Of a stretch of 64,000 nucleotides of DNA, positions 47,776-56,702 are shown in pieces. Every line of letters begins with the position of its first letter. The first letter of the stretch is position 1. Source of the DNA: Rhodobacter sp. (GTDB taxonomy: Bacteria > Pseudomonadota > Alphaproteobacteria > Rhodobacterales > Rhodobacteraceae); contig JAIXXB010000015.1 of the NCBI GenBank assembly GCA_027490955.1, forward strand, positions 62,001-126,000, in the 5' to 3' direction. Below the pieces are notes generated by a model. It did not search any database and was not told where the DNA came from. It saw nothing but the letters and a program-made list of their open reading frames with translations. The position numbers and the translations under genes were made by a program.

Positions 47776-48261
47776 TCAGTTTCCACCCGCCGAAGATCCG
47801 CCCATGGCGCTGCCACCCGAATCTGTCACAAGGCCAATATTGTTGAACCCACCCGCATTCAGCGCGCCCATCACGGCCGCCACGCGGGCATAGTCCAGCG
47901 CGCCATCCGCGCGCAAAAATACCTTATCCGACGTCCGCTCGGCGGCAATGGCGGCCAGTTTTGGGATCAGTTCTGCCTCGTTCACCTCGGTCTCTTGGAT
48001 ATAGACCCGCCCATCTGCCGCCAGCGAAATGGTCAAGGGCGGTTCTTGTTCGTCTGGCATGGCCTTGGCAGCGGTATCAGGCAATTCCAGCGGCACGCCC
48101 ACAGTCAGCATGGGCGCTGCCACCATAAAGATAATCAGCAAAACCAGCATCACATCCACAAAGGGCGTGATGTTGATTTCCGACATCACCGCGCCGCCAC
48201 CACGCCGCCCGCGCCCACGCCGCCCCGTTTTGCCGCCCGATTTAATCACCCCACCTGCCAT
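47776..48261 (-). CDS. tolR: TolR (ExbD/TolR family)
   Basis: 161 residues: a basic Gly/Arg-rich cytoplasmic start, one membrane helix (about 33-52) with MSEINITPFVDVMLVLLIIF, whose Asp is the proton-channel residue, and a periplasmic domain. It forms the motor with TolQ. It is preceded by tolQ after 3 nt. Confidence 0.95.
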   Translation of the reverse strand: MAGGVIKSGGKTGRRGRGRRGGGAVMSEINITPFVDVMLVLLIIFMVAAPMLTVGVPLELPDTAAKAMPDEQEPPLTISLAADGRVYIQETEVNEAELIPKLAAIAAERTSDKVFLRADGALDYARVAAVMGALNAGGFNNIGLVTDSGGSAMGGSSAGGN

Positions 48262-48264
48262 GAT

Positions 48265-48960
48265 TTACGCATCCAACTGGCGCGACAGAATGGTCGAAAA
48301 CTCGTCCGCAAAGGCCTCGTATCCGCCAACGATCTTTTCGCTGTCTGAATTGAGTTTGTTGTAAAACACCACGGCAGGGATAGCGGCAATCAGGCCAATG
48401 CCCGTGGCCAAAAGCGCCTCGGCAATACCTGGGGCCACAACGGCCAGCGAGGTGTTTTGCGAAATCGCAATCTGCTCGAAACTGTGTTTGATGCCCCAAA
48501 CAGTGCCAAACAGGCCGATGAACGGCGCGGTTGACCCCGTGGTGGCCAAAAACGACAAGCCCGCATTCAAACTTTCAACTTCGCGGGCAATGGCCACATC
48601 CATCGCGCGGTCAATGCGCGCCTGCGCCCCCGCAATCAGCCGCCCATCATCGCGGTGACTGCGCCGCCATTCCAGCATACCTGCGGAAAAGATTTTCTCT
48701 GATGCCCCGCGCGGCGCGCCGCCGATTTTGTCAAACAATTCGTCCAAAGGCTCGCCCGACCAAAAGGCGGCATCAAAATCTGCCCCTTCGCCGCGGGAAT
48801 GGCGGAACAAAAGATGTTTGCGAATGATGATCGACCAAGACCAAAAGGACATGATGATCAGCCCGATCATCACGATCTTTACAGTCAGCGTTGCACGGGC
48901 GAAAAGGGCCAGCAGCGAGAAATCAATCTCCTGCGCCATGGCAAGGGTATCTGTGTTCAT
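48265..48960 (-). CDS. tolQ: TolQ (MotA/TolQ/ExbB proton channel)
   Basis: 231-residue inner-membrane channel subunit with three helices (about 12-38, 133-155, 170-195). The segment TGSTAPFIGLFGTVWGIKH and the following GIAEALLATGIGLIAAIPAV are the family signature. With TolR it uses the proton gradient to energise TolA during constriction. It has a 115-nt gap to ybgC, so a promoter may lie at 48961-49075. Confidence 0.96.
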   Translation of the reverse strand: MNTDTLAMAQEIDFSLLALFARATLTVKIVMIGLIIMSFWSWSIIIRKHLLFRHSRGEGADFDAAFWSGEPLDELFDKIGGAPRGASEKIFSAGMLEWRRSHRDDGRLIAGAQARIDRAMDVAIAREVESLNAGLSFLATTGSTAPFIGLFGTVWGIKHSFEQIAISQNTSLAVVAPGIAEALLATGIGLIAAIPAVVFYNKLNSDSEKIVGGYEAFADEFSTILSRQLDA

Positions 48961-49075
48961 TGTGCCTGCTCTGTATTGGGGTGGGCATTCGCCCTGCTAT
49001 TGATTTTTGTATAGCCCATCTGAACGGAAATGAACATCTCTTTGCCAAATTCGGCAAAACCGCGCCGATTGCGCC

Positions 49076-49462
49076 CTAGGATAGGGCCGCGCGCAGGGCT
49101 GTGGGCAGGCGGGCAGGCGCGCCGTTTGCGCCAAGGGCAACCAAGGTGACGCGCGCGTCAAACAGCAAGGTATCCCCGCGCAGCACCCGCTGATCCAGCA
49201 CCATGCGCGCGCCTTTGGCATCCATAACTTGGGTGGTGATGGTCAACTGGTCATCGAATTTCGCGGGGGTCAGGTAATCTGCCGTCAAATGCCGCACGGC
49301 AAAGACAATGCCCGTATCTGCCTTTAGCTGGGCCTGATCTATGCCAAGGCTGCGCACCCATTCACTGCGGGCGCGTTCGATGAATTTCAGGTAATTGGCA
49401 TAGTAAACAATGCCCGCCAAATCGGTATCTTCATAATAAACGCGGCAATCAAAGCTGTGCAT
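49076..49462 (-). CDS. ybgC: Acyl-CoA thioesterase YbgC
   Basis: 128-residue hot-dog fold thioesterase. The start HSFDCRVYYEDTDLAGIVYYANYLKF is the 4HBT/YbgC signature with the catalytic Asp in YEDTD; ERARSEWVRSLGI follows. It is the usual first gene of the tol-pal cluster. Its start overlaps the preceding gene by 14 nt. Confidence 0.94.
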   Translation of the reverse strand: MHSFDCRVYYEDTDLAGIVYYANYLKFIERARSEWVRSLGIDQAQLKADTGIVFAVRHLTADYLTPAKFDDQLTITTQVMDAKGARMVLDQRVLRGDTLLFDARVTLVALGANGAPARLPTALRAALS

Positions 49463-50135
49463 TGTCCTTATCCTTCAATAGCTTGGCCACCTCTTCGCTG
49501 TGGCTCTGCAGCGCCGCGCGCCCTGTATCTGTCAGCGCATAACTGCCCGTTTCGGGGCGGAAAAACCAGCCGTAATGATCATCGCGGGCAAGCTGGCAGG
49601 CGCGTTTCACCGCGCTGGCCTTGGTCAGCTCTCGCGCCTTTCGCGCGCCGTCCGCCAATGCTGCCGCCACGCGCAGCGCGTCTTGGCGGTAATGCGTCAT
49701 GCGCGCCACCCCCACCGTGCCGCCCGTGTTTGGATCGCCCAGACGGCGGTCAAATTCGCGCAGCAATTTGCCCGCGCGGGCGGCGTTTTTGCGCGGGGTG
49801 TAGGGGGCGGGGTCTAAATGCGCCTCGACCACGTCGCCCTTGACTGCCAGCAGCCCAAGGCCCAAGCGGCGGCACAGCGCGATGATATCCTTATATCGTG
49901 CAGGCCAACCTTTGGGGCCGATGGGTGTGGCCAGATAGACCAGATCAAACATCCCCTGCCGCGCCACGCCTTGCAGCACCAAGGCCAGCGAAAATGTCAG
50001 CTTCATCTCCACAATCACAGGCGGGTCATTCCCGCGCCGCGCCATGATATCGCAGGCCCCGATTTCGGATTTCACCTCGTATCCCTGCCTTTCCAGATAG
50101 GCTTTCAGAGGCGGGTATAGATCGGCCTCGCGCAT
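49449..50135 (-). CDS. DUF2161 family protein (nuclease-like)
   Basis: 228 residues. The N-terminal part has LERQGYEVKSEIGACDIMAR and PPVIVEMKLTFSLALVLQG, which resembles a PD-(D/E)xK nuclease core (D..E.K). The C-terminal half looks like a winged-helix segment (SAVKRACQLARDDHYGWFFRPETGSYALTDTG). It matches my memory of DUF2161, a putative phosphodiesterase or nuclease. It lies between the unknown 207-aa gene (3-nt gap) and ybgC (14-nt overlap), so it is part of the ruv-tol operon. Confidence 0.82.
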   Translation of the reverse strand: MREADLYPPLKAYLERQGYEVKSEIGACDIMARRGNDPPVIVEMKLTFSLALVLQGVARQGMFDLVYLATPIGPKGWPARYKDIIALCRRLGLGLLAVKGDVVEAHLDPAPYTPRKNAARAGKLLREFDRRLGDPNTGGTVGVARMTHYRQDALRVAAALADGARKARELTKASAVKRACQLARDDHYGWFFRPETGSYALTDTGRAALQSHSEEVAKLLKDKDNAQL

Positions 50136-50138
50136 GGG

Positions 50139-50762
50139 CTAGATCCGCGCCCATAGGCGCAGCGCATGGGAGGAATCGCTGGAAAACTGCGGCAGAACAG
50201 GGGCATAGGCCGCGCGGATGATCGCCGCAATATCTTCGCGCAGCACAGCCACGCCGCCCGCATTGGCCAAGATCGGGCGCTGGGCAAAGGCAGTGTCCGA
50301 CCACAGGCACATCACCTGCGCCGCCTGCGCCAGCGCCAAATCCTGCGCGGGGGTTTGCGACAGATGCCCGTCCATGCGCAAAAACACAAATGCCGCCTTG
50401 ATTGCGCCCTGCGCGTCAAAACGAAATAGGCGGTATTGGTTGGCCCCTGCCCCGTTCAACCGCGCCACCAAAGCGGCCAGATCGGGCACCAACTGGTCAA
50501 GATTTGGCAGATCTTGCAATTCATCCCATGCGCGCGCGAAAAAGATCATCAGATTTGCGCCCAGTTCGGGATCAGTTTGGGCCGTGCTATGGCGGGCCAG
50601 CGCAACCATCGCCTCGATCGCGCCTTTGAACGTGGCCAGCGTTGCATCATCCACGCCAAAGATCACAGGCGCAATCGGGCGGCCCCAGCGGGCAAAAACA
50701 TATTCGCCTGACGCGCGGGTAAACAGCGCGGCAACCTCTTGCGGGGAAGGCTTATCTTCCAT
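50139..50762 (-). CDS. Conserved unknown protein of the ruv-tol operon
   Basis: 207 residues, soluble, no signal peptide or membrane helix. It has YVFARWGRPIAPVIFGVDDATLATFKGAIEAM at the N terminus, NQYRLFRFDAQGAIKAAFVF in the middle, and a C-terminal part ending LRLWARI. I recognise no named domain. Gap to ruvB is 3 nt and to the DUF2161 gene 3 nt, so co-expression with recombination and Tol genes is clear. A similar gene at this place occurs in other Rhodobacterales as far as I recall. Confidence 0.75.
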   Translation of the reverse strand: MEDKPSPQEVAALFTRASGEYVFARWGRPIAPVIFGVDDATLATFKGAIEAMVALARHSTAQTDPELGANLMIFFARAWDELQDLPNLDQLVPDLAALVARLNGAGANQYRLFRFDAQGAIKAAFVFLRMDGHLSQTPAQDLALAQAAQVMCLWSDTAFAQRPILANAGGVAVLREDIAAIIRAAYAPVLPQFSSDSSHALRLWARI

Positions 50763-50765
50763 CGT

Positions 50766-51791
50766 TTAGCCTTCGAACAGGTCAGACTGGCTGGGCGGGC
50801 GCGGCGCATCAAGGCCCAAATGCCGCCATGCCCGCGCAGCCAACATCCGCCCGCGCGGGGTGCGCTGGATCAGGCCCTGCTGCAACAGGTAGGGTTCGAT
50901 CACCTCTTCCACCGCATCGCGCGATTCCGACAGGGCGGCGGAAATGGTTTCCACCCCCACGGGGCCCCCGCCGTAATGCTCGGCCAGCAGCAGCATATAG
51001 CGCCGATCCGCCCCATCCAGCCCAAGGTTATCTACCCCAAGGCGGGTTAGGGCGCGGTCGGCAATCTCGCGCGTGAGGCGGCCCGTGCCCTCGACTGTGA
51101 CAAAATCCACCACACGGCGCAACAGGCGGCCCGCGATACGCGGTGTGCCGCGCGCGCGCCGCGCAATTTCGCGCACGCCTTCGGGATCGGTGGCAATGCC
51201 CATCAACCGCGCCCCGCGCGCGACAATCAGGTCAAGCTCGTCTTCGGTGTAGAAAAGCAGGCGGGTGGGTATGCCAAACCGATCGCGCAGCGGTGTGGTC
51301 AAAAGGCCAAGGCGCGTGGTCGCCCCTACCAGCGTAAAGGGCTGCAAATCTATGCGCACAGTGCGCGCGGCTGGCCCTTCGCCAATGACCAAATCCAGCG
51401 CGTAATCCTCCATCGCGGGATAAAGCACCTCTTCCACCACAGGGGAAAGGCGGTGAATCTCGTCGATGAACAAGACATCGCGGGGCTCTAGGTTGGTCAA
51501 AATTGCCGCCAAATCGCCAGGCTTGGCCAGCACAGGGCCAGAGGTCATGCGAAAGCCAACGCCAAGTTCGCGCGCCATAATCTGCGCAAGGGTGGTTTTG
51601 CCCAAACCCGGCGGGCCGTGAAACAGCGTGTGATCCATCGACTGCCCGCGCATTTTGGCAGATTCGATGAACACCGCCAAATTCGCACGCGCCTCGGCTT
51701 GGCCGACAAACTCGGCCAGCGTCTGTGGCCGCAAAGCGCGGTCAAGGTCTTCGGGCAGGGCTTCGGGGCGCAAGGTGGGGTCGGATGACAT
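50766..51791 (-). CDS. ruvB: Holliday junction branch-migration ATPase RuvB
   Basis: 341-residue AAA+ motor. The N terminus [18 protein letters not shown], Walker [20 protein letters not shown], Walker [24 protein letters not shown], sensor region [17 protein letters not shown], and C-terminal winged helix with RTPRGR. It migrates Holliday junctions with RuvA. It is preceded by ruvA after 3 nt. Confidence 0.98.
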   Translation of the reverse strand: MSSDPTLRPEALPEDLDRALRPQTLAEFVGQAEARANLAVFIESAKMRGQSMDHTLFHGPPGLGKTTLAQIMARELGVGFRMTSGPVLAKPGDLAAILTNLEPRDVLFIDEIHRLSPVVEEVLYPAMEDYALDLVIGEGPAARTVRIDLQPFTLVGATTRLGLLTTPLRDRFGIPTRLLFYTEDELDLIVARGARLMGIATDPEGVREIARRARGTPRIAGRLLRRVVDFVTVEGTGRLTREIADRALTRLGVDNLGLDGADRRYMLLLAEHYGGGPVGVETISAALSESRDAVEEVIEPYLLQQGLIQRTPRGRMLAARAWRHLGLDAPRPPSQSDLFEG

Positions 51792-51794
51792 GCA

Positions 51795-52487
51795 CTACCC
51801 CTTTGGCGCAAGCGCCTTAAGGGCGGCGCGGATAAGGGACTGGGTGTCTAAGTTTGGCGCATCGGCGGTGATGGCGGCCAGCGCGCTGGCGGCATCCCCC
51901 GTGCCATAGCCAAGGTTGGTCAGCGCCGAAAGGGCATCGGCCATCGCGCTGGCCCGCGCCGCGCTGGCCGCGCCATCGGCGCTGGGTTTGCCCTGTTTGC
52001 GCGGCATGGGGATCAGGTTTTCCACCACGCTATCGGCCTCATCTGGCGCAGCCTCGCCCGAAAGGGTGCTGCCCAAGGCCATCAGGCTGGGGGCCTTGGA
52101 TTTCAATTCCAATATCACGCGCTGCGCCAGTTTTGGCCCCACGCCCTGCGCCGATTGAATCGCGCGCGCGTCCCCTAGATTGATCGCGCGGGCCACGCCC
52201 TCGGCCCCCAGTGCGCCCATCATCGACAGGGCCGCTTTGGGGCCAACGCCCTGCACCGATGTCAGCAGCTTGTGCCATTCTTTGTCGATCATCGACACAA
52301 AGCCGAACAGTTGCAGCAAATCTTCGCGCACGACCAATTCGGTGAACAGCGCCACCGCCTGCCCCAAGGGCGGCATCGCCGCCAGCGTGCGATCCGAGAC
52401 GTAAATGATATAGCCCACGCCGCGCACATCAATCAGCACATGGTCAGGGCCGCGCCAGTCTAAACGGCCAGAGATTTTGCCAATCAT
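51795..52487 (-). CDS. ruvA: Holliday junction branch-migration protein RuvA
   Basis: 230 residues. The OB-fold start [20 protein letters not shown], helix-hairpin-helix part [17 protein letters not shown] and [22 protein letters not shown], and domain III at the C terminus ([16 protein letters not shown]) are as expected. Overlaps the ruvC stop by 4 nt. Confidence 0.97.
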   Translation of the reverse strand: MIGKISGRLDWRGPDHVLIDVRGVGYIIYVSDRTLAAMPPLGQAVALFTELVVREDLLQLFGFVSMIDKEWHKLLTSVQGVGPKAALSMMGALGAEGVARAINLGDARAIQSAQGVGPKLAQRVILELKSKAPSLMALGSTLSGEAAPDEADSVVENLIPMPRKQGKPSADGAASAARASAMADALSALTNLGYGTGDAASALAAITADAPNLDTQSLIRAALKALAPKG

Positions 52488-53017
52488 CCTGCGGCCTTTC
52501 GCAGCTGCGCCGATTTCAGCGCGGCAGTCAGCCGCCCTGCCGACTGCATGTGATGGGCATGGCAAATCGCAATGGCCAGCGCATCTGATGCATCGGGGCC
52601 GGCCATAATCACCCCCGGCAATTGAATTCGCACCATATGTTCAACCTGCCCCTTATCGGCATGCCCCACCCCCACCACGCATTTCTTGACGGCGTTGGGC
52701 GCATATTCGCCAACGCTTAGACCAAACTGCGCAGGCACCAGCAGGGCCACACCGCGCGCTTGGCCCAGTTTCAACGTGGCCACGGCATCTTTGTTGACAA
52801 AGGTATGTTCAACGGCGGCGGCATCGGGGGCATAGCGGCGAAACACCTCGGTCAATTGTGCATGCAGGTCTGCAAGGCGAAATCCCATGTCCCCCTCGCC
52901 CTCGCCCGCAGTGCTGTGACAAATGCCATTGGCCACATGGGTCAGCCGCGCACCCGTGACATCGATCACGCCCCAGCCAAGGTTGCGAAGGCCCGGATCG
53001 ATTCCCAAAACCCGCAT
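52484..53017 (-). CDS. ruvC: Crossover junction endonuclease RuvC
   Basis: 177-residue resolvase with RNase H fold. Catalytic acidic residues are seen in [16 protein letters not shown] (Asp7), [13 protein letters not shown] (Glu) and [17 protein letters not shown] (two Asp). The start at 53017 follows AAAGGCGGGCAG and matches the family N terminus. First gene of the ruvC-ruvA-ruvB-unknown-DUF2161-ybgC-tol transcript. Confidence 0.97.
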   Translation of the reverse strand: MRVLGIDPGLRNLGWGVIDVTGARLTHVANGICHSTAGEGEGDMGFRLADLHAQLTEVFRRYAPDAAAVEHTFVNKDAVATLKLGQARGVALLVPAQFGLSVGEYAPNAVKKCVVGVGHADKGQVEHMVRIQLPGVIMAGPDASDALAIAICHAHHMQSAGRLTAALKSAQLRKAAG

Positions 53018-53334
53018 CTGCCCGCCTTTGCCCAAACTTATTTCACTTTTTATCGAAATAGCACGAAAAGAGAACATCCGCCAAGCGGGAAATTTTTCGC
53101 GCCCGCGGGCGGTTTGGCAATGCTGCAGATGCAGCATGCGACCAAGGCCAAACGAAATGCGACACATCCGCCGTTATTTTCACAAACTGCCTATAAAATA
53201 ATGGCAAAATTAAGACATTGGTCATGCAATAGGCGCAATGCAGACATGCGCGCAGCCCCATTGCTTTGCATCTGCAGCAAGACTAGATCACCGCAATCGC
53301 AGCAGTGCTGCACCATTTAGAAAGGACAACCGCT
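53018..53334. promoter_or_regulatory. Divergent intergenic region with probable DUF1127-gene promoter
   Basis: 317 nt without a gene. On the plus strand TTGCTT (53261-53266), a 17-nt spacer and TAGATC (53284-53289) make a plausible promoter about 40 nt before the ribosome site AAAGGAC. The rest, AT-richer than the surroundings around 53165-53225, must also hold the ruvC promoter. Confidence 0.4.
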
Positions 53335-53541
53335 ATGGCTTCGATTGAGACGACCACCCGCGTGGCGCCGCTCGGCGCTGTGTCGATGTTCCGCGCCGCA
53401 CAATTTGTGGCTGAACCCATTGCCGCATTTGTGGCATGGAACAACGCCCGCAAAACACGCAACGCGCTATACGCCCTGTCGTCCCGCGAATTGGATGACA
53501 TCGGCCTGTGCCGCGCCGATATCGACCTGATTGGCCGCTAA
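53335..53541 (+). CDS. DUF1127 domain small protein
   Basis: 68 residues with the YjiS/DUF1127 C-terminal motif WNNARKTRNALYALSSRELDDIGLCRADID, an Arg-rich helix followed by L..L.D.ELKDIGL-type sequence. In Rhodobacter such genes are stress-responsive and the CcaF1 member acts on small RNAs; whether this one does is unknown. ATG follows AAAGGACAACCGCT. A hairpin-rich 3' end and strong terminator follow. Confidence 0.88.
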   Translation: MASIETTTRVAPLGAVSMFRAAQFVAEPIAAFVAWNNARKTRNALYALSSRELDDIGLCRADIDLIGR

Positions 53542-53617
53542 GGGCGACTTGCCCTGCGCGCCAAGGGCATCTGCCCAGACAGACGCAAAGGCCGCAAGCA
53601 GTGCTTGCGGCCTTTTT
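53541..53617 (+). terminator. 3' UTR with two short hairpins and terminator of the DUF1127 gene
   Basis: AGGGC-GACTT-GCCCT starts at the last base of the stop codon (53541-53555), GGGC-ATCT-GCCC follows (53565-53576), and then a long terminator stem AAAGGCCGCAAG/CTTGCGGCCTTT (53587-53615) with T-run. The terminator is certain; the two small hairpins could mark a processed small RNA. Confidence 0.85.
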
Positions 53618-53664
53618 CTATGCAGCGTCTTCTGCATCTTTTGCGGCGGTGGCAGAATTGGGGC

Positions 53665-54042
53665 CTAAACCAATTGGCGCAGTGCGATGGCCAAATATTG
53701 CTGGCCAATGGTCAGCCAATGCGAGATTTGGGCAGAAATCGGGTCAGGATAGAACAGCAGGGAAAGCCCCTGTTGCACCAGCGGCGCGCTGTCCAGCGCC
53801 AGCGCGCTGTTGGCATCAAACCCCACGATATGGGCGGCATGGAACAAGGCCGCTTTGATCAACACAGCCGCCATCAGCAGTTTAACCATATGGCCCAGCG
53901 CATGGCCGCGCCACGCACGGCGGGCAGGTCGGATGCGCTTACCGCCGATGGTACCATCGGCCTGAAAGACCACCCCTTTTTTCAAGTTACGCTGATACTC
54001 CGCCACACGGCGGGCGAAATCTGGGTCAATAGATTGGGTCAT
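53665..54042 (-). CDS. Small membrane protein of unknown function
   Basis: 125 residues: basic N-terminal half (RRVAEYQRNLKKGVVFQADGT, KRIRPARRAWRGHALG), one clear membrane helix (about 50-70, MVKLLMAAVLIKAALFHAAH), and a hydrophobic C terminus (about 90-122). No family recognised. It lies 87 nt downstream of prmA on the same strand. Confidence 0.72.
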   Translation of the reverse strand: MTQSIDPDFARRVAEYQRNLKKGVVFQADGTIGGKRIRPARRAWRGHALGHMVKLLMAAVLIKAALFHAAHIVGFDANSALALDSAPLVQQGLSLLFYPDPISAQISHWLTIGQQYLAIALRQLV

Positions 54043-54129
54043 AGCTGCCTCTGCCCGAAGGGATCGTGACGTGATCCCCCATAGCTAGGCGCAAAATATG
54101 GCAAATTTTTGATCAGATCGCGCCTGCCT

Positions 54130-55002
54130 TTAGCGGCGCAGCATCACCAGCGCCGACCATTCGCCAAGGTCTTCGCGCGCCTCCAGCGCAAAGCCTGCCG
54201 CCTCATAGGCCGCAGTGATCGCCTCGGCCTGCACCACCAAAAGACCCGACAATATCGCCCGCCCCGCAGGCGCAATATGGGCCGCCATCGCGGGCGCAAG
54301 TTCCAAAAGCGGCCCTTTTAGAATATTGGCAAAAACCAAATCAAAGGGCGCTGCGCGGGCAATGTCGGGGTGGGCAAATCCTGCCGCCTCATAGCAGGCG
54401 ATGCGCCCAGTCAGGCCATTGATGCCCACATTGGCCTGCGCCACCTCGACGGCCACTTGGTCGATGTCGGATGCGATGATGCGCGCATCGGGCAGCGTTG
54501 CGGCGGCGGCAAGCGCCAGCACCGCCGTGCCACAGCCAATATCGGCCACATTCTGCGGGCCAACCCCTGCCGCCAATAGCCGATCAAAGGCGCGCAGGCA
54601 GCCCAAAGTCGTGCCGTGATGCCCCGTGCCAAAGGCCACTGTCGCCTCGATCTGCAAGGCCACGCGCCCTGCGGGCACCTTATCTGCATCATGGCTGCCA
54701 TAGACGAAAAAGCGCCCCGCCTCGACGGGGGGCAATTCGCGGCGCACATGGGCGACCCAGTCAATTTCAGGCACTTCGGAAATGACAAAGGGCTTGGCCC
54801 CAAAGGCCAGCGCGAACATCTCTAGGATGGCTTCGCTGGGCGGCTCCATGAAATAGGCCCCCACCTCCCACAGATCACTGCCATCTTCGATTTCGAACAC
54901 CCCCACGCCCGTTGGCGCAGGGTCTAGCTTTTCCAATGCCGCGCCCAAAGCCTCGGCGGCATCACCGCCATCTAGGGTGGTCAGGGCTGTATAGGTGGGC
55001 AT
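54130..55002 (-). CDS. prmA: Ribosomal protein L11 methyltransferase
   Basis: SAM-dependent enzyme that trimethylates ribosomal protein L11. 290 residues. The N-terminal recognition domain is followed by EATVAFGTGHHGTTLGCLRAF and the SAM motifs VADIGCGTAVLALAAA and ASDIDQVAVEVAQANV, then the catalytic-domain FANILKGPLLELAP. Signature is complete; the N-terminal domain is divergent, as in other alphaproteobacteria. Confidence 0.93.
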   Translation of the reverse strand: MPTYTALTTLDGGDAAEALGAALEKLDPAPTGVGVFEIEDGSDLWEVGAYFMEPPSEAILEMFALAFGAKPFVISEVPEIDWVAHVRRELPPVEAGRFFVYGSHDADKVPAGRVALQIEATVAFGTGHHGTTLGCLRAFDRLLAAGVGPQNVADIGCGTAVLALAAAATLPDARIIASDIDQVAVEVAQANVGINGLTGRIACYEAAGFAHPDIARAAPFDLVFANILKGPLLELAPAMAAHIAPAGRAILSGLLVVQAEAITAAYEAAGFALEAREDLGEWSALVMLRR

Positions 55003-55029
55003 TGGTTTTCCTTTATGCGTTGGGTCAAA

Positions 55030-55899
55030 TCAGGCGCGGGCAAGGCGCAGCAACAGGTAAAGATTATTGGCGATAAACAGCGCCGAATTGCGGTTTTGCG
55101 CGAACAGACGATCGGCCAGCGCGGCGCGTTTGCGCGCAGGGATCAGCAGCGCCAGCGCGCGATGAATAAGCCAATAGCGCATGGGGCGCTTTTTGGCCAG
55201 TTCGGCATTGGTCGACAAAAGCCCGCGCCCCAGCACATTGAAAAAGGCTTGCTCTAGGTCGATCGACGGGGCCACAGCCTGCGTGATATCTTCCTCGGCC
55301 AGCAAGGTCAGCGGTAGCGATTCCACCGCCGCGCGAAACTTGGCAATCGGATGTCCGCCGCCGCAAATGCGCCCGCCCCTCTGGGTGGGATAGGCGGGGC
55401 TGCGAAAGCAATCGCCAATCAAAATCTCGCCCTTTGGGCCCAGCAAGGACAGGGCCTTGGGCAGGGATTTATCCAGCGGGATATATTGAAAGCTTTCGGA
55501 AAACAGGCACAGATCAAACGGGCCAATGGGCTGTGCATCCTGAAAGGTCGCCTCATGCACCACCGCCTGCGGCGCATTGATGCGGCAGCGCGCGGCAAGA
55601 TAGGCCGAAGGCACCACGATCTCGACGCTATGGCCCAGCGCGATCAGCTTTTTCGCCGTCTCGCCCGCCCCGCCGCCAATATCCAAAATGCGCAGCTTGC
55701 CTGCGGGCAAATGGGCAAAAAGCCGCGCCGAATAGGCATCTTGCGCAGCCCCGACATTGCCCGCCGCCACTGTCAGGCCCGTCCACAGGCCATAGTGCAA
55801 ATGCTCGGCCCCCGTCAGCCAGCGCGACAATGCAAGACCCGCATCAAGGCCGATGGCCTGCGTATCAAGTTTTTCTTTGCCCATCTCTCGCGCCCCCAT
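55030..55899 (-). CDS. Class I SAM-dependent methyltransferase, unknown substrate
   Basis: 289 residues. The glycine-rich SAM motif is RILDIGGGAGETAKKLIA near residue 72, followed by EIVVPSAYLAARC and PFDLCLFSESFQYIPLDK. The N-terminal region GAEHLHYGLWTG resembles small-molecule methyltransferases that act on lipids or sugars. An in-frame ATG at 55884 is an alternative start; AAGGGCGG precedes the one chosen. It is 27 nt upstream of prmA on the same strand. The substrate cannot be told. Confidence 0.82.
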   Translation of the reverse strand: MGAREMGKEKLDTQAIGLDAGLALSRWLTGAEHLHYGLWTGLTVAAGNVGAAQDAYSARLFAHLPAGKLRILDIGGGAGETAKKLIALGHSVEIVVPSAYLAARCRINAPQAVVHEATFQDAQPIGPFDLCLFSESFQYIPLDKSLPKALSLLGPKGEILIGDCFRSPAYPTQRGGRICGGGHPIAKFRAAVESLPLTLLAEEDITQAVAPSIDLEQAFFNVLGRGLLSTNAELAKKRPMRYWLIHRALALLIPARKRAALADRLFAQNRNSALFIANNLYLLLRLARA

Positions 55900-55965
55900 C
55901 CGCCCTTTGCCCTGCTAAATGAAGAGAGGGGCGCGATCAAGCCTGCACGCTATGCGAAAGTGGGG

Positions 55966-56616
55966 CTAAACCCCCACCCCAATTGGGCAAGTCACCCCCG
56001 TGCCTTGGATACCGCAATAGCCATCTGGATTTTTGGCAAGGTATTGTTGGTGATAGGCCTCGCCGTAATAAAAGACGGGCGCGGGGATAATCTCGGTGGT
56101 GATGGCACCAAAGCCTGCCGCGCGCAGACGCGCCTCATAGGCGGTTTTGCTGGCGCGGGCGGCGCTGGCCTGATCTTCGTCATAGGTGTAAATGCCCGAC
56201 CGATAGGTGCTGCCCACATCATTGCCTTGGCGCATGCCTTGGGTGGGGTCATGGTTTTCCCAAAACACGGCCAGCAATTGGTCATAGCTGATGACCGCAG
56301 GGTCATAAATCACGCGCACCACCTCGTTATGGCCAGTCAACTGCGTGCAGGTTTCCTGATAGGTAGGGTTAGGCGTATAGCCGCCCGCATAGCCCACCAT
56401 GGTGACGTAAACGCCATTCAACTGCCAAAAAATCCGCTCGACACCCCAGAAACAGCCCATGCCAAACATCGCCTGCGCCATGCCAGCGGGCACGGGGCCA
56501 TGCAGATCGCGGCCATTGACGAAATGGGTCTGGGCCGTGGGAATGGGCCTGTCCCTGCCAGGCAAAGCATCGGCGGGGCTGACCATTTCCATTTTGCGGC
56601 GGTTTATCAAAAACAT
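55966..56616 (-). CDS. msrA: Peptide methionine-S-sulfoxide reductase MsrA
   Basis: Repairs oxidised methionine (S-epimer) with thioredoxin. 216 residues with the catalytic motif [14 protein letters not shown] (Cys55), [26 protein letters not shown], and a C-terminal Cys pair ([11 protein letters not shown]) for resolving. Works with TrxB in this window in principle. Length normal. Confidence 0.95.
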   Translation of the reverse strand: MFLINRRKMEMVSPADALPGRDRPIPTAQTHFVNGRDLHGPVPAGMAQAMFGMGCFWGVERIFWQLNGVYVTMVGYAGGYTPNPTYQETCTQLTGHNEVVRVIYDPAVISYDQLLAVFWENHDPTQGMRQGNDVGSTYRSGIYTYDEDQASAARASKTAYEARLRAAGFGAITTEIIPAPVFYYGEAYHQQYLAKNPDGYCGIQGTGVTCPIGVGV

Positions 56617-56702
56617 TGCAGGCTCCTGTGATCGGGTGCGTCAGATATAGGCCAAAGGCGCGCGCATTTCCACCAAAGCGACATCTTGGCACGCAAGCGT
56701 GA

